Positions 16,220-24,634 of a stretch of 36,218 nucleotides of DNA are shown piece by piece. A model generated the notes under the pieces. It saw only the letters and a program-made list of their open reading frames with translations, searched no databases and was not told the DNA's origin. The stretch is from Candidatus Poribacteria bacterium (lineage in GTDB: Bacteria; Poribacteria; WGA-4E; WGA-3G): NCBI GenBank assembly GCA_022822085.1, contig JAJECK010000126.1:1-36218 (forward strand), given 5' to 3'. The stretch's first letter is position 1, and each line of letters starts with the position of its first letter. The position numbers were made by a program, and so were the translations under genes.

Positions 16220-17338
16220 TTAAGGACTAACAGCCCGCACACAACGAAAACCGAAGCTGCGGTAGGGCGCGATCGTTGGCGGGCTGGAGCTGCGATAAGA
16301 TACCCGCACGCGATCTTCCCCTGTGCTCCACTTACCACTCCGTAAAACGCGGGGAATTGACTCATTCACGTTCATGAAATTATCGACTATCCAAGATATA
16401 CTATTTGCGCCTGATAAAGGGTTACGTGCCACCCCATCCCGGGGAAATGTAGAATAGAAATCCCCATCGTATTCATCCAAACACCATTCCCACGCGTTAC
16501 CAGCCATATCATATAAACCGTATCCGTTTGCAGGATACCGTTTTACAGGAGTCGTATCTACAATGTTAGTTCCATAGTTCGCATCCCAGGGCGTTATTGT
16601 ATTCCCATTTGGATATTTCTCGCCTACTAAACCGCCACGAGCAGCATATTCCCACTCCGCCTCTGTCGGTAGCCGCTTGCCTGCCCATTCCGCATAAGCC
16701 ATCGCCGCATACCAACTTACATGCTCAACAGGATGGTTACCTTTTCCACTTAGATAGTTATTTCCATTCCACAGTTTCAGGTAGTTGTCGTTGTGGAAAC
16801 GTGCTTCAATCCGCCCCTTTTGCCAGCGCGGATTTTCAAGTAGGAACTCCTTAAATTGTATATTCGTGACCTCTGTTTCATCCATATAGAAAGCGTCAAC
16901 ATAAACCGTGCGGACAGGTTGTTCATTAGGACCTGCCTCTGCATCGTTGCTGCCCATCTGAAATTCGCCAGCGGGGATTAGCACCATGCCGTCTGGAGCG
17001 GGGGGGATATCAGGTTCGGATGCCGCAACGGTGTAGTTCAGTTCTTTGGAACCATCATTCCATGTGAGCAGCAGGTTCAACGTGCCGAGTTCAAAAGGTC
17101 CCGTTATCGTTGCATCGGCACCGGAGATAGAAAACTTTCCACCCGTTACGCTCAGTCCTGTAGGCGTACCGTCGAAGGTAGCGATAATCTTTGCATCTGT
17201 CTCAATAGTGCTACCGTTCGCTGGTATTGCATCCGTAAATGCTACCGGTTCTTCATCTTCTGATTGACACCCATCCATACCGCTAAGGATGAGGGCTGCA
17301 ATACAAATGAGTATGAAAATATTGATATGGGTTTTCAA
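16220..17338 (-). CDS. Lipoprotein with Ig-like and SUMF1 (formylglycine-generating enzyme-like) domains
   Basis: A 372-residue exported protein. The signal peptide ends in SGMDGC, so Cys24 is a likely lipidation site although Met/Asp make the lipobox atypical. Residues 30-105 form a small Ig-like domain (AIPANGSTIETDAKIIATFD). Residues 117-370 form the SUMF1 domain: MVLIPAGEFQMGSNDAE, FYMDETEVTNIQFKEFL, HPVEHVSWYAAMAYAEWAGK, RLPTEAEWEYAARGG, GLYDMAGNAWEWCLDEYD, and SFGFRCVRAV. The paired active-site cysteines of true formylglycine-generating enzymes are missing (RVSYRSSSPPT stands where a Cys would be), so it is probably a binding or scaffold protein rather than an oxidase. The start is TTG at 17338 behind AAGGAG. 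A terminator follows. Confidence 0.88.
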   Translation of the reverse strand: MKTHINIFILICIAALILSGMDGCQSEDEEPVAFTDAIPANGSTIETDAKIIATFDGTPTGLSVTGGKFSISGADATITGPFELGTLNLLLTWNDGSKELNYTVAASEPDIPPAPDGMVLIPAGEFQMGSNDAEAGPNEQPVRTVYVDAFYMDETEVTNIQFKEFLLENPRWQKGRIEARFHNDNYLKLWNGNNYLSGKGNHPVEHVSWYAAMAYAEWAGKRLPTEAEWEYAARGGLVGEKYPNGNTITPWDANYGTNIVDTTPVKRYPANGYGLYDMAGNAWEWCLDEYDGDFYSTFPRDGVARNPLSGANSISWIVDNFMNVNESIPRVLRSGKWSTGEDRVRVSYRSSSPPTIAPYRSFGFRCVRAVSP

Positions 17339-17421
17339 AAATATGCTCCTTGTTTACAATTGATTTTGTTTTATATAGTATAGTAGTTGTCCGTCGGGTA
17401 AAGCTTGCGAAACCTATAAGC

Positions 17422-17540
17422 GTCAATTTAGCATCCTTTTTTTCTTGTTGGAGGGATTTGTAACCCCGAATTGAATCAAATAGTGCATAAAATCGGGGTT
17501 ACAACCCCTTCCACACAAGAAGATAAATCTCGTTAATTGA
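17422..17540. repeat. Palindromic MITE-like repeat (TTCTTGTTGGAGGG family)
   Basis: Two arms of about 50 bases are imperfect inverted copies: the left runs GTCAATTTA, then TTTCTTGTTGGAGGG, then TTGTAACCCCGA; the right is its complement and ends in TTAATTGA. A loop of about 20 bases separates them. The same arms occur at 25606-25723, and a half copy lies at 15497-15550. It ends 3 bp past the serA stop, so it could form a hairpin at the end of the serA transcript. Confidence 0.75.
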
Positions 17541-17543
17541 GCA

Positions 17544-19127
17544 TTAGAGGATAACCTGCTTGACATAAGCAATTTTTTCCTGTGCGGCGATTTTCTGTAT
17601 TACATCACGCGGGACTAAACTATCCACATTGATTAATGTAAAGGCAACATCTTCTACACGAGACCGTCCGACCGTCATATCCGCAATATTGATTTTATGT
17701 TCTCCCAAGATTGTACCAATTAATCCAATGATTCCCGGCTGATCACGATTATAAATCAGTAGAATATGTCCTTCAGGCGTTGCATTCAGGTGTAGTTGGT
17801 TTATACGGACAATGCGAATATCTTTCTTTCCGAATGTTGTTCCTGCCAGGACTGTCTCACCTTTATCTGTAATTATTGTTACTGTCATCAAGTTTGCAAA
17901 ATCTGCTTGTGAATCACTTTTGGTTTCCGTCACAGAGATGCCTCGTTGCTTGACTAAAAAAGGTGCGTTAACATAATTGACTTCTGATAAAACGGGGGAT
18001 AACAACCCTTTTTGTAGTGCAACGGTAATAGGTGTAACATCTTCTTTTTGAAAGAGTGCGCCACTATAATGTATTTTAATTGCGGACATTTGTCCTTCAA
18101 CAATTTGTGAGTGGAAACTCCCAATTTTTTCAGCAAGTTCAAGATATGGCCCCAATATTTCGAACACTCTTGGATCAATTTTGGGTTGATTGACTGCATT
18201 CGCAACAGGTTTTCCGCGTAGTGCATTGATGACTTGCTGAGAAACTTCAACAGCAACATGTTCTTGTGCCTCTGTTGTTGACGCACCAAGATGTGGCAAT
18301 GCAAGAAAATTATCTAACTCAAGAAGGGGACTATCGGTAGCAGGTTCATGTTCAAATACATCCAGTGCCGCACCTGCAATCTGTCTCTCCTTAAGGGCAA
18401 CATAGAGTGCTGTTTCATCAATAATCCCTCCACGTGCACAATTTATCAATCGTCCTGTTGGTTTCATGAGTTCAAATTCTGCTATACCGATACTATGGTA
18501 AGTTTCAGCGTCAAGAATGGTATGGATTGAGATATAATCTGATTCTTTAAATAGTGTCTCTCTATCAACGAGTCGTACTCCTATTCTTTCCGCTGCGTTT
18601 GGCGTGATAAAGGGGTCATAAGCAATCAGTTGCATACCGAATGCTTGTGCCCGTTTTGTTACCTCTCGTCCGATTCTCCCAAGACCGATTGTGCCAAATA
18701 TCTTACCATATAGTTCAACCCCGATAAAGTCGTTACGTTCCCATGTGCGATTTTTTAGAGAGATTCCAGCGGGAACGATGTTACGGGCAAGTGCTAATAA
18801 CATAGCGATTGTATGTTCAGCAGCTGCAATTGTATTGCCGGTAGGTGTATTGACGACTAATATTCCATTCCGTGTAGCTGCTTCAATATCAATATTATCT
18901 ACACCTACGCCTGCGCGCCCAATTACCTTTAGATGGGTTGCTGAATCAATTACATCTGCTGTAACTCTTGTCCCACTTCTTATCAATAATGCGTCATAAT
19001 CGGGAATACGTTCAATCAATTCTTTATGTGTAAGATCTAAAGCAACATCAACCGTAAAGTTACCGCTTTTGATTAATACATCTAATCCTTGCTGCGAAAG
19101 CATATCACTCACCAGCACTTTGTTCAT
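17544..19127 (-). CDS. serA: D-3-phosphoglycerate dehydrogenase
   Basis: The 527-residue enzyme oxidises 3-phosphoglycerate to 3-phosphohydroxypyruvate with NAD, the first step of serine synthesis, in the cytoplasm. Order of domains: the N-terminal substrate lobe (MNKVLVSDMLSQQGLDVL), the NAD fold with GTIGLGRIGREV near residue 150, catalytic Arg in INCARGGIIDE, Glu in DVFEHEPA, His in LPHLGAST, then the ASB intervening domain (about 320-450), then a C-terminal ACT domain (HILLIYNRDQPGIIGLIGTI) that usually senses serine. This is the long, type-1 form. GGAGGAAGG precedes the ATG. A near-consensus promoter and a 12-bp palindrome lie upstream. Confidence 0.97.
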   Translation of the reverse strand: MNKVLVSDMLSQQGLDVLIKSGNFTVDVALDLTHKELIERIPDYDALLIRSGTRVTADVIDSATHLKVIGRAGVGVDNIDIEAATRNGILVVNTPTGNTIAAAEHTIAMLLALARNIVPAGISLKNRTWERNDFIGVELYGKIFGTIGLGRIGREVTKRAQAFGMQLIAYDPFITPNAAERIGVRLVDRETLFKESDYISIHTILDAETYHSIGIAEFELMKPTGRLINCARGGIIDETALYVALKERQIAGAALDVFEHEPATDSPLLELDNFLALPHLGASTTEAQEHVAVEVSQQVINALRGKPVANAVNQPKIDPRVFEILGPYLELAEKIGSFHSQIVEGQMSAIKIHYSGALFQKEDVTPITVALQKGLLSPVLSEVNYVNAPFLVKQRGISVTETKSDSQADFANLMTVTIITDKGETVLAGTTFGKKDIRIVRINQLHLNATPEGHILLIYNRDQPGIIGLIGTILGEHKINIADMTVGRSRVEDVAFTLINVDSLVPRDVIQKIAAQEKIAYVKQVIL

Positions 19128-19162
19128 AATAGTCCTTCCTCCAGCAACGCATATCCGTTAAC

Positions 19163-19191
19163 ATTGTAGCACCAACTTATGATAGAGTCAA
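19163..19191 (-). promoter_or_regulatory. Promoter of serA
   Basis: On the minus strand TTGACT and TACAAT are separated by 17 bases. The predicted start lies about 28 nt before the serA ATG at 19127, leaving just enough leader for the GGAGGAAGG ribosome site. Confidence 0.75.
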
Positions 19192-19200
19192 TTATAATTC

Positions 19201-19212
19201 GGAGTATACTCC
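19201..19212. promoter_or_regulatory. Possible operator upstream of serA
   Basis: GGAGTATACTCC is a perfect 12-bp palindrome ending nine bases before the -35 box of the serA promoter. Its position suits an activator or repressor site. No regulator is known, and a 12-bp palindrome can arise by chance. Confidence 0.35.
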
Positions 19213-19334
19213 ATGCTCACCTTCTATCAATTTGTAAAACCATTAATAATAATAATAACGACTTATGCCAGTTAACTAATTGTTTATTATGTTTTCACAT
19301 ATATTGGTTTTGTAATGGACAGATATCGTCCCTA

Positions 19335-19586
19335 ATGAAGATTAAGAATTTAATCGGGTAATGTGGTGAGGTTAGGAAACCTCACCAGCAGGAGGAGGGG
19401 AACCAACCTCGTACGGATAGAAAAGGTTTGTATTGCAAACTTCCAGTTTGTGCGTCAAAGAGCGCAAACTGGATGAAGATTAACTTATTAATTGGGTCCT
19501 TTTCCTTCTGGACGAGGGCAGTTGTACTCCTGCTGGCGAGGTTTCCTAACCTCGCTACATTACCTAAATTATTTTTTTATCTTCAT
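19335..19586. repeat. MITE-like element with ~60-bp inverted ends (GAGGTTTCCTAACCTC family)
   Basis: The left end (from ATGAAGATTAAG to AGCAGGAG at 19394) and right end (CTCCTGCTGG at about 19527 to TTATCTTCAT at 19586) are inverted copies over about 60 bases with scattered differences. Each holds its own palindrome GCGAGGTTTCCTAACCTCGC (or GTGAGG...CCTCAC). The middle contains a hairpin of TCCAGTTTG and CAAACTGGA (19442-19473). No protein is encoded. The right end matches the unit and the end of the tandem array at 28992-29629. Confidence 0.8.
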
Positions 19587-20105
19587 ACGGGACTAAAGAG
19601 CATCTTAAGAGAAAGAAGGGCGGACAAAACGATCTGAATGTGTGGAACAATACTTACTTATTATAACGAGTTGTGCTAAATAATAATGAGAATGCACACA
19701 CTCAATAAAGACGATGGCGTAACGCAAAGACTTATGAATATGATGGATATATTCATAAAATGGCTCAAAGGGGAAGCACCAGACCAGTGCCCGAATCTGA
19801 GTCACAAGTAACCGAAAAAACCCTCTAAACATAGACAGTACAAGGATCGGGTAATTCCAAAAAGCCGAAAAACATGGCAAAATAAGGCACAATAGGGCAC
19901 TCAGCACCAATCAGGCAGAATGCAATTCGTACATTACACAAAACCCATTTGGTGTTGATTGATAATAGGACCATTTCTAAATGATAATGTCTTGTTGCTA
20001 ATTGGAAGAACGCCTAAATCTCCGTTATAGTAGATTATAGAATTCACTTTACATTTCATTTATCAAATAATAGTAATTGAATTCGATTATTTACAAAATA
20101 TTTTC
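19587..20105. other. Intergenic region with no recognised gene
   Basis: About 520 bp without a convincing coding region. A minus-strand frame of 101 codons (19605-19910) and a plus-strand frame of 25 codons (19735-19812) have no ribosome site and no family pattern. The last part becomes very AT-rich toward the promoter at 20106. Confidence 0.4.
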
Positions 20106-20134
20106 TTGACAAATTATGTATAAAAATTTATTAT
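20106..20134 (+). promoter_or_regulatory. Strong promoter of the PQQ-propeller gene cluster
   Basis: TTGACA and TATTAT are separated by exactly 17 bases in a very AT-rich stretch; TATAAT occurs a further five bases downstream. The start would fall near 20141, about 40 nt before the ATG at 20184. Confidence 0.7.
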
Positions 20135-20183
20135 ATAATAGCGTTGCTCCGTTGAAAGGTATACAGAAATATTTCTTAATATT

Positions 20184-21698
20184 ATGAATAATGAGACTAA
20201 TAGTATCCGTTTGTGGCCATTACTCTTCATCATTAATCTTGCAGTTATCGGGATAGGTTATGTGTGGTTAATGGAGGCAGGTCACCGACAGGATAAAGTA
20301 GCACTTACAGTTTTTATTCTATTCATTGCAGTTATTCTTAGTTTAATTTGGTTGGTTGGATTTTCCCGTTTGAAATGGCGAGTTAAATTTATATCTCTAA
20401 ATGTATTCCTTTTATTCATCGTGGCACTTGTTTTACTATTCCGTTTTGATGGATTCAGTGGAGATCTTGTGCCGAGATTTGAATGGAGATGGCAAACTAC
20501 ATCTTCATCTGTTGTTGGTCCGTCCTTTGCGGAAGAAATTAAAGATGGACCTCTCACAGATTTTCCTCAGTTCCTCGGCCCTAACCGCAACGCAGTAATA
20601 ACTTCTATAAAACTAAATACTGACTGGATTAATCACCCTCCAGAATTGGTTTGGAAACAACCGATTGGTGATGGTTGGGGAAGTTTTGCTGTAGTAGGCA
20701 ATTCTGCAATTACACAGGAACAGGAAGATGAATGGGAAAAGGTTGTTTGTTATGACCTATTGACCGGTAAGGAAAAATGGACACATCGTGATAAAGCAAG
20801 ATATTATACCGCACTTGGGAGACTCGGTCCCCGCGCAACACCAACTATTCACAACGAATATGTCTACACTCTCGGTTCTACGGGTATTATGAACTGTTTG
20901 AATTTTGAAACAGGAGATGAAATCTGGTCTACTAATGTCTTTGAGGAGAATAATGCAGAGAAACCACCATGGGGTATCAGTTGTTCACCGCTTATCTATG
21001 ATGACCTGGTAATTGTCAGTGCTGGTGGTGCAGTAGCATATTATAAAGAAACAGGTGATATTGCTTGGAAGGGACATAGACATCGGAGTGGTTATAGTTC
21101 GCCAACACTATTAACTTTGGCGGGTACTGAACAAGTTGTATTGTTTGACAACGGTCTTGTCACCTCACATAATCCTACCACAGGTGCACTTTTATGGAAA
21201 CAGTCGTGGCCTGCTGCAGAGTGTGTTGTACAACCAACTCCGCTTCCTGGAGATAAACTTCTTATTTCATCCGCCTATGGAATCGGTTCTAAACTGTTTC
21301 AAGTTTCAAGAGGTAACCTTTCAGAAGAAATCAACGTTAATCTACTATGGGAAACTATCCAATTTAAAGTAAAATTCTCTACTATAATATACTATCATGG
21401 TTATTTATACGGACTTGACGATGGAATCTTCGCTTGTATAAATGCAGAGAATGGCAAACGGCAATGGAAACGCGGTCGTTACGGACATGGTCAAACACTT
21501 TTTATCTCGGGTATATTGTTAGTGCTGACTGAAGCAGGTGAACTTATTTTATTAGAACCGAATCCTGAAAAACATAAAGAAATCACGCGATTCCAAGCAA
21601 TAACTGGACAGACATGGAACAACCCAGTACTCGTTGGTAATTATTTACTTGTACGAAATAATCGAGAGGCAGCATGTTTCCGACTTACCACTGAATAA
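20184..21698 (+). CDS. PQQ-like beta-propeller protein with three N-terminal membrane helices
   Basis: A 504-residue protein. Residues 12-30, 38-57 and 66-86 are membrane helices, placing the propeller outside the cytoplasm if the N-terminus is inside. From about residue 150 the chain has PQQ/BamB-type repeats: PELVWKQPIGDGWGSFAVVG, VVCYDLLTGKEKWTHRD, IMNCLNFETGDEIWSTNV, AVAYYKETGDIAWKG, VTSHNPTTGALLWKQ, FACINAENGKRQWKRG. FPQFLGPNRNAVITS is the entry motif common in poribacterial and planctomycete members. Residues that bind the PQQ cofactor in true dehydrogenases are not evident, so a structural or binding role is more likely. The ribosome site is weak. It is the first gene after the promoter at 20106. 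Confidence 0.88.
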   Translation: MNNETNSIRLWPLLFIINLAVIGIGYVWLMEAGHRQDKVALTVFILFIAVILSLIWLVGFSRLKWRVKFISLNVFLLFIVALVLLFRFDGFSGDLVPRFEWRWQTTSSSVVGPSFAEEIKDGPLTDFPQFLGPNRNAVITSIKLNTDWINHPPELVWKQPIGDGWGSFAVVGNSAITQEQEDEWEKVVCYDLLTGKEKWTHRDKARYYTALGRLGPRATPTIHNEYVYTLGSTGIMNCLNFETGDEIWSTNVFEENNAEKPPWGISCSPLIYDDLVIVSAGGAVAYYKETGDIAWKGHRHRSGYSSPTLLTLAGTEQVVLFDNGLVTSHNPTTGALLWKQSWPAAECVVQPTPLPGDKLLISSAYGIGSKLFQVSRGNLSEEINVNLLWETIQFKVKFSTIIYYHGYLYGLDDGIFACINAENGKRQWKRGRYGHGQTLFISGILLVLTEAGELILLEPNPEKHKEITRFQAITGQTWNNPVLVGNYLLVRNNREAACFRLTTE

Positions 21699-21781
21699 AT
21701 CTATCAGATAAATATACGATTTTTACCGAAGCATTCATTTCCCACATATTGGGGTACATTATATAAGGGTAGGCAATAATA

Positions 21782-22681
21782 ATGATGAACACCATTAAAT
21801 ATAAACTCGTTATTTTATTAATTTTAAGTTGTGGAATCACAGTTTTTCTTTGTTCCACAGTTGTTTATGCATCGCGCGATCCATCAATTGATTCTCCTCT
21901 TGAAGAAACGATAGATGAATTAGTAAAACAGTTCCGTCCAGGAAGAGGGCTTACCTATTCTGATCGGACAAGTTTTGTGGTGTATGATCTTTCAAATAAT
22001 GTTAAATTAGTTTCCATTAATGAGGAAACACCACGGATGGCAGCCTCATTAATCAAGAACTTTGTTATGCTTGTATATTTCCACGAAGTAAAACATGGCC
22101 GTTTACAACATACCCAAAGAAATAAATACCATTTAGAGAAGATGATCCGTTATAGTTCTAACGATTCAACGAACTATTTTATTCGATTGATCGGAGGACC
22201 TCGGACAGTGCATCGTAAGTTAAAAGCAAACTACCCTTTCTTCGAACAGACAAAAATCGTTGAGTATATTCCGAAAAATGGTCGGACTTATAGGAATTTG
22301 ACCAGTGCACGTGATCTTAATAAGTTTTATGTGCAGATGTGGAAAAAGACCCTGCCATACTCTGATAAGATGAAACATTACTTTGAACTGCCAAACGGCG
22401 ATTATATTTATAAGAAAACGCGTATCCCAGCATCAGTCAAGGTCTATAATAAAACTGGAACTGTATACGGTTTGATTGGAGATAGTGGTATAATTGAGAT
22501 GCGTGATGCCAAAGGAAAACTTCGTCCTTATGTATTTACGGGTTTGATTGAGGATAAATCCAAAACAAACTCACGTAGACGACGTATTTCATTTGGGGCA
22601 TGGGTTGGCCAACGCGCGAATATCTTACGAAGAGTTTCAGAAAAAGTTTATGATTATATAAACAACATTTACCAGTGGTAG
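21782..22681 (+). CDS. Secreted serine beta-lactamase-fold protein (class A / PBP-like)
   Basis: A 299-residue protein with an N-terminal signal or anchor (residues 8-30, ending VVYASRD). The three active-site motifs of the penicillin-recognising fold are present: Ser89-Leu-Ile-Lys92 (SxxK), Ser125-Ser-Asn127 (SxN), and Lys224-Thr-Gly226 (KTG). The TSARDLNKFY segment matches the class A region after the omega loop, but the ExxLN loop with the deacylating Glu is not seen. That favours a peptidase-like or slow-turnover role in the cell envelope over an efficient beta-lactamase. The ATGATG start is ambiguous by one codon. It follows the PQQ gene by 83 bp and is probably co-transcribed. Confidence 0.82.
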   Translation: MMNTIKYKLVILLILSCGITVFLCSTVVYASRDPSIDSPLEETIDELVKQFRPGRGLTYSDRTSFVVYDLSNNVKLVSINEETPRMAASLIKNFVMLVYFHEVKHGRLQHTQRNKYHLEKMIRYSSNDSTNYFIRLIGGPRTVHRKLKANYPFFEQTKIVEYIPKNGRTYRNLTSARDLNKFYVQMWKKTLPYSDKMKHYFELPNGDYIYKKTRIPASVKVYNKTGTVYGLIGDSGIIEMRDAKGKLRPYVFTGLIEDKSKTNSRRRRISFGAWVGQRANILRRVSEKVYDYINNIYQW

Positions 22682-22712
22682 AATTTTTGCCACTTAAACA
22701 TCTATAACATTC

Positions 22713-23351
22713 ATGGCATCTATAGTTAATATTGGCAGACGAATAGAATTATTACCGATTGACACACACTTTCATGATATTACACTCGCACTCTACAGGC
22801 AGGAACTTGATGCCTGTACAGTTTTCCGTGTTCACACATATAGTCATAAAGATGGCGCATCTGAGAGAATTCAACAAGTAGCAAACTATATGCATACTTT
22901 GGGTGGTATGAGTGATTTATATAACGGACAACTCTTATTCCCGTGTGGTGAAAGACATGAGGCTGCATGTCGTAGAGTTTTTTTAGAGGCATGTAAAATT
23001 ACGCCAAATACACCTGTTGAACTACGTCCCTTAAACATACTTGATAAAAAGTCCAAACTAACAATAACTGTTGATTCAATAGGTAGTGGCAGATATCGTG
23101 TTTCTTCGAACGGTGAAGGTCGTTCTGCTGATCGACGTGTATCAGCGATTGTTGGTGGTTTAATGAAACTCGGCGAAATGGATGTTGGCGAGGCTGGTGA
23201 GACAGACACTGTTCGATTTGCTTGTGGACATTCACATGACGCACTTGTCGGTTTGCTTTTAGTGCGTGCCCCGAATGTTCGTGTCATTATGCGGGATGAG
23301 GAAGCAAGTGCCACCCGTGGTGTTCTCTCCGCACCGAGTCAACAGATATAG
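22713..23351 (+). CDS. Hypothetical protein upstream of the MtaA-like gene
   Basis: A 212-residue soluble protein that I do not recognise. The N-terminal half contains LLPIDTHFHDITLALYRQEL and VFRVHTYSHKDGASERIQQV, rich in His, and GGMSDLYNGQLLFPCGERHE with a Cys-Gly-Glu-Arg-His cluster. The C-terminal half has FACGHSHDALVGLLLVRAPN. The repeated Cys/His groups could bind a metal. The start has no clear ribosome site. It ends 9 bp before the MtaA-like gene, a spacing that implies joint transcription and perhaps a joint function, such as a partner in methyl or corrinoid chemistry, but that is only a guess from context. Confidence 0.7.
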   Translation: MASIVNIGRRIELLPIDTHFHDITLALYRQELDACTVFRVHTYSHKDGASERIQQVANYMHTLGGMSDLYNGQLLFPCGERHEAACRRVFLEACKITPNTPVELRPLNILDKKSKLTITVDSIGSGRYRVSSNGEGRSADRRVSAIVGGLMKLGEMDVGEAGETDTVRFACGHSHDALVGLLLVRAPNVRVIMRDEEASATRGVLSAPSQQI

Positions 23352-23360
23352 GATACCAAC

Positions 23361-24404
23361 ATGCAAAACAGTGATAGTCAAGCTGTCAAACCGATGAACG
23401 GCCGAGAACGTGTCCTTGCTGCCCTTCGCAATGAACCGACAGATCGCACCCCTGTTTGTAACCCTACTTCAGTCGCAACAGTGGAATTGATGGATTTAGT
23501 AGATGCTCCATTTCCACAAGCTAATCGTGAACCTGAATTGATGGCACGACTTGCTGCGACTGGCTACACGGAACTCGGTTTTGACACAATCATGCCAGTT
23601 TTCACGATTATCCAAGAATCCAGTGCGCTCGGTTGCAAAATACAGTGGGAGCAGAAGGATAATTGGCCAACCGTCAAAATGCGTGAACCGATTTGGGAAG
23701 ATGTTGACGATATTTCCATCCCGAATGATTTTCTAACCCACCCTGATACCCAATGTGTGCTTGAAGCGATCAAAATTTTGAAAAAAGAATATGGGGATGA
23801 AGTTGCTGTCATCGGCAAGACGATGGGGCCCTGGTCACTTGGATACCACTGTTTCGGTGTAGAACCTTTCCTGTTGTTGTCGCTTGATGATCCAGGTAAG
23901 ACAAAACTTGCCTTAGACCGCATGAAGGAAGCGACTGTCCAATTCGGCATTGCCCAGATAGAAGCAGGTGCGGATGCTCTCACACTCCCTGACCACGCAA
24001 CAGGAGACCTTGTGAGTGGAGAATACTATCAACGGTATCTCCGTGACCTACACATAGAATTTGTTGAACGAATTCCAATTCCACTTATTCTCCATATCTG
24101 TGGACGCACTGTGGATAGGATGGAATACATTGCACAAACAGGAATGGCAGCCTTCCATTACGACTCCAAGAATGAACCACAAGAATCTATGGAGATTGTA
24201 CAAGAAAGGATTGCCCTCGTTGGCAATATCAACAATCCTGAAACGTTATTTGCCAAAGAACCGGAAGATGTCAAAGCGGAAGTCGTGAAAAATCTTGAGG
24301 CTGGTGTGCCTTTGATCGGTCCTGAATGTGCCATTCCATTACAAACGACGATCGAAAACCTACAGGAAATTCCGAAAGCTGTACAGGAATGGCATAGAAC
24401 TTAA
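23361..24404 (+). CDS. Uroporphyrinogen decarboxylase-family methyltransferase (MtaA/CmuA-like)
   Basis: A 347-residue TIM-barrel protein of the URO-D family. It starts with MNGRERVLAALRNEPTDRTP, typical of the methylcobamide methyltransferase branch. The zinc ligands of that branch are visible: His245 and Cys247 in ILHICGRTVDR and Cys323 in LIGPECAIPL. HemE itself lacks this Cys set, so haem synthesis is unlikely. It would move a methyl group between a corrinoid protein and a thiol such as coenzyme M or a related acceptor, in the cytoplasm. No corrinoid protein gene is in the window. AGGA lies before the ATG at 23361; it follows the preceding gene by 9 bp. Confidence 0.87.
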   Translation: MQNSDSQAVKPMNGRERVLAALRNEPTDRTPVCNPTSVATVELMDLVDAPFPQANREPELMARLAATGYTELGFDTIMPVFTIIQESSALGCKIQWEQKDNWPTVKMREPIWEDVDDISIPNDFLTHPDTQCVLEAIKILKKEYGDEVAVIGKTMGPWSLGYHCFGVEPFLLLSLDDPGKTKLALDRMKEATVQFGIAQIEAGADALTLPDHATGDLVSGEYYQRYLRDLHIEFVERIPIPLILHICGRTVDRMEYIAQTGMAAFHYDSKNEPQESMEIVQERIALVGNINNPETLFAKEPEDVKAEVVKNLEAGVPLIGPECAIPLQTTIENLQEIPKAVQEWHRT

Positions 24405-24517
24405 CAATCGTGATTCTATAGTATGTGTAAAGAACCTGTACAGACTTCCCATCAACCTAAAAATCAATTCATCAATTGTTTACGCACCCAATTGAACTCT
24501 CAGACAGATTATGTTTT

Positions 24518-24546
24518 TTGCTTTTTTATTAGAATCAAGGTATACT
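24518..24546 (+). promoter_or_regulatory. Promoter of the GspC/PilP-like gene
   Basis: TTGCTT and TATACT are separated by 17 bases. The start would fall near 24553, giving a leader of about 80 nt before the GTG at 24635. Confidence 0.5.
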
Positions 24547-24634
24547 AATTACGCTAAGAAATAACCGATGTGGTGTCTTTGTGATATACTTGTATTACTC
24601 CTCACTACGTTTTTGCTGAAAGAAGGAATTTGTT

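Noticed and set aside
19735-19812. 25-codon plus-strand frame beginning MNMMDIFIKWLKG
   Set aside because: It looks slightly protein-like but is too short and has no ribosome site or relative in the window.
19605-19910. 101-codon minus-strand frame, Phe/Leu-rich
   Set aside because: No ribosome site and a composition expected from AT-rich non-coding DNA; it starts inside an intergenic region with no promoter.
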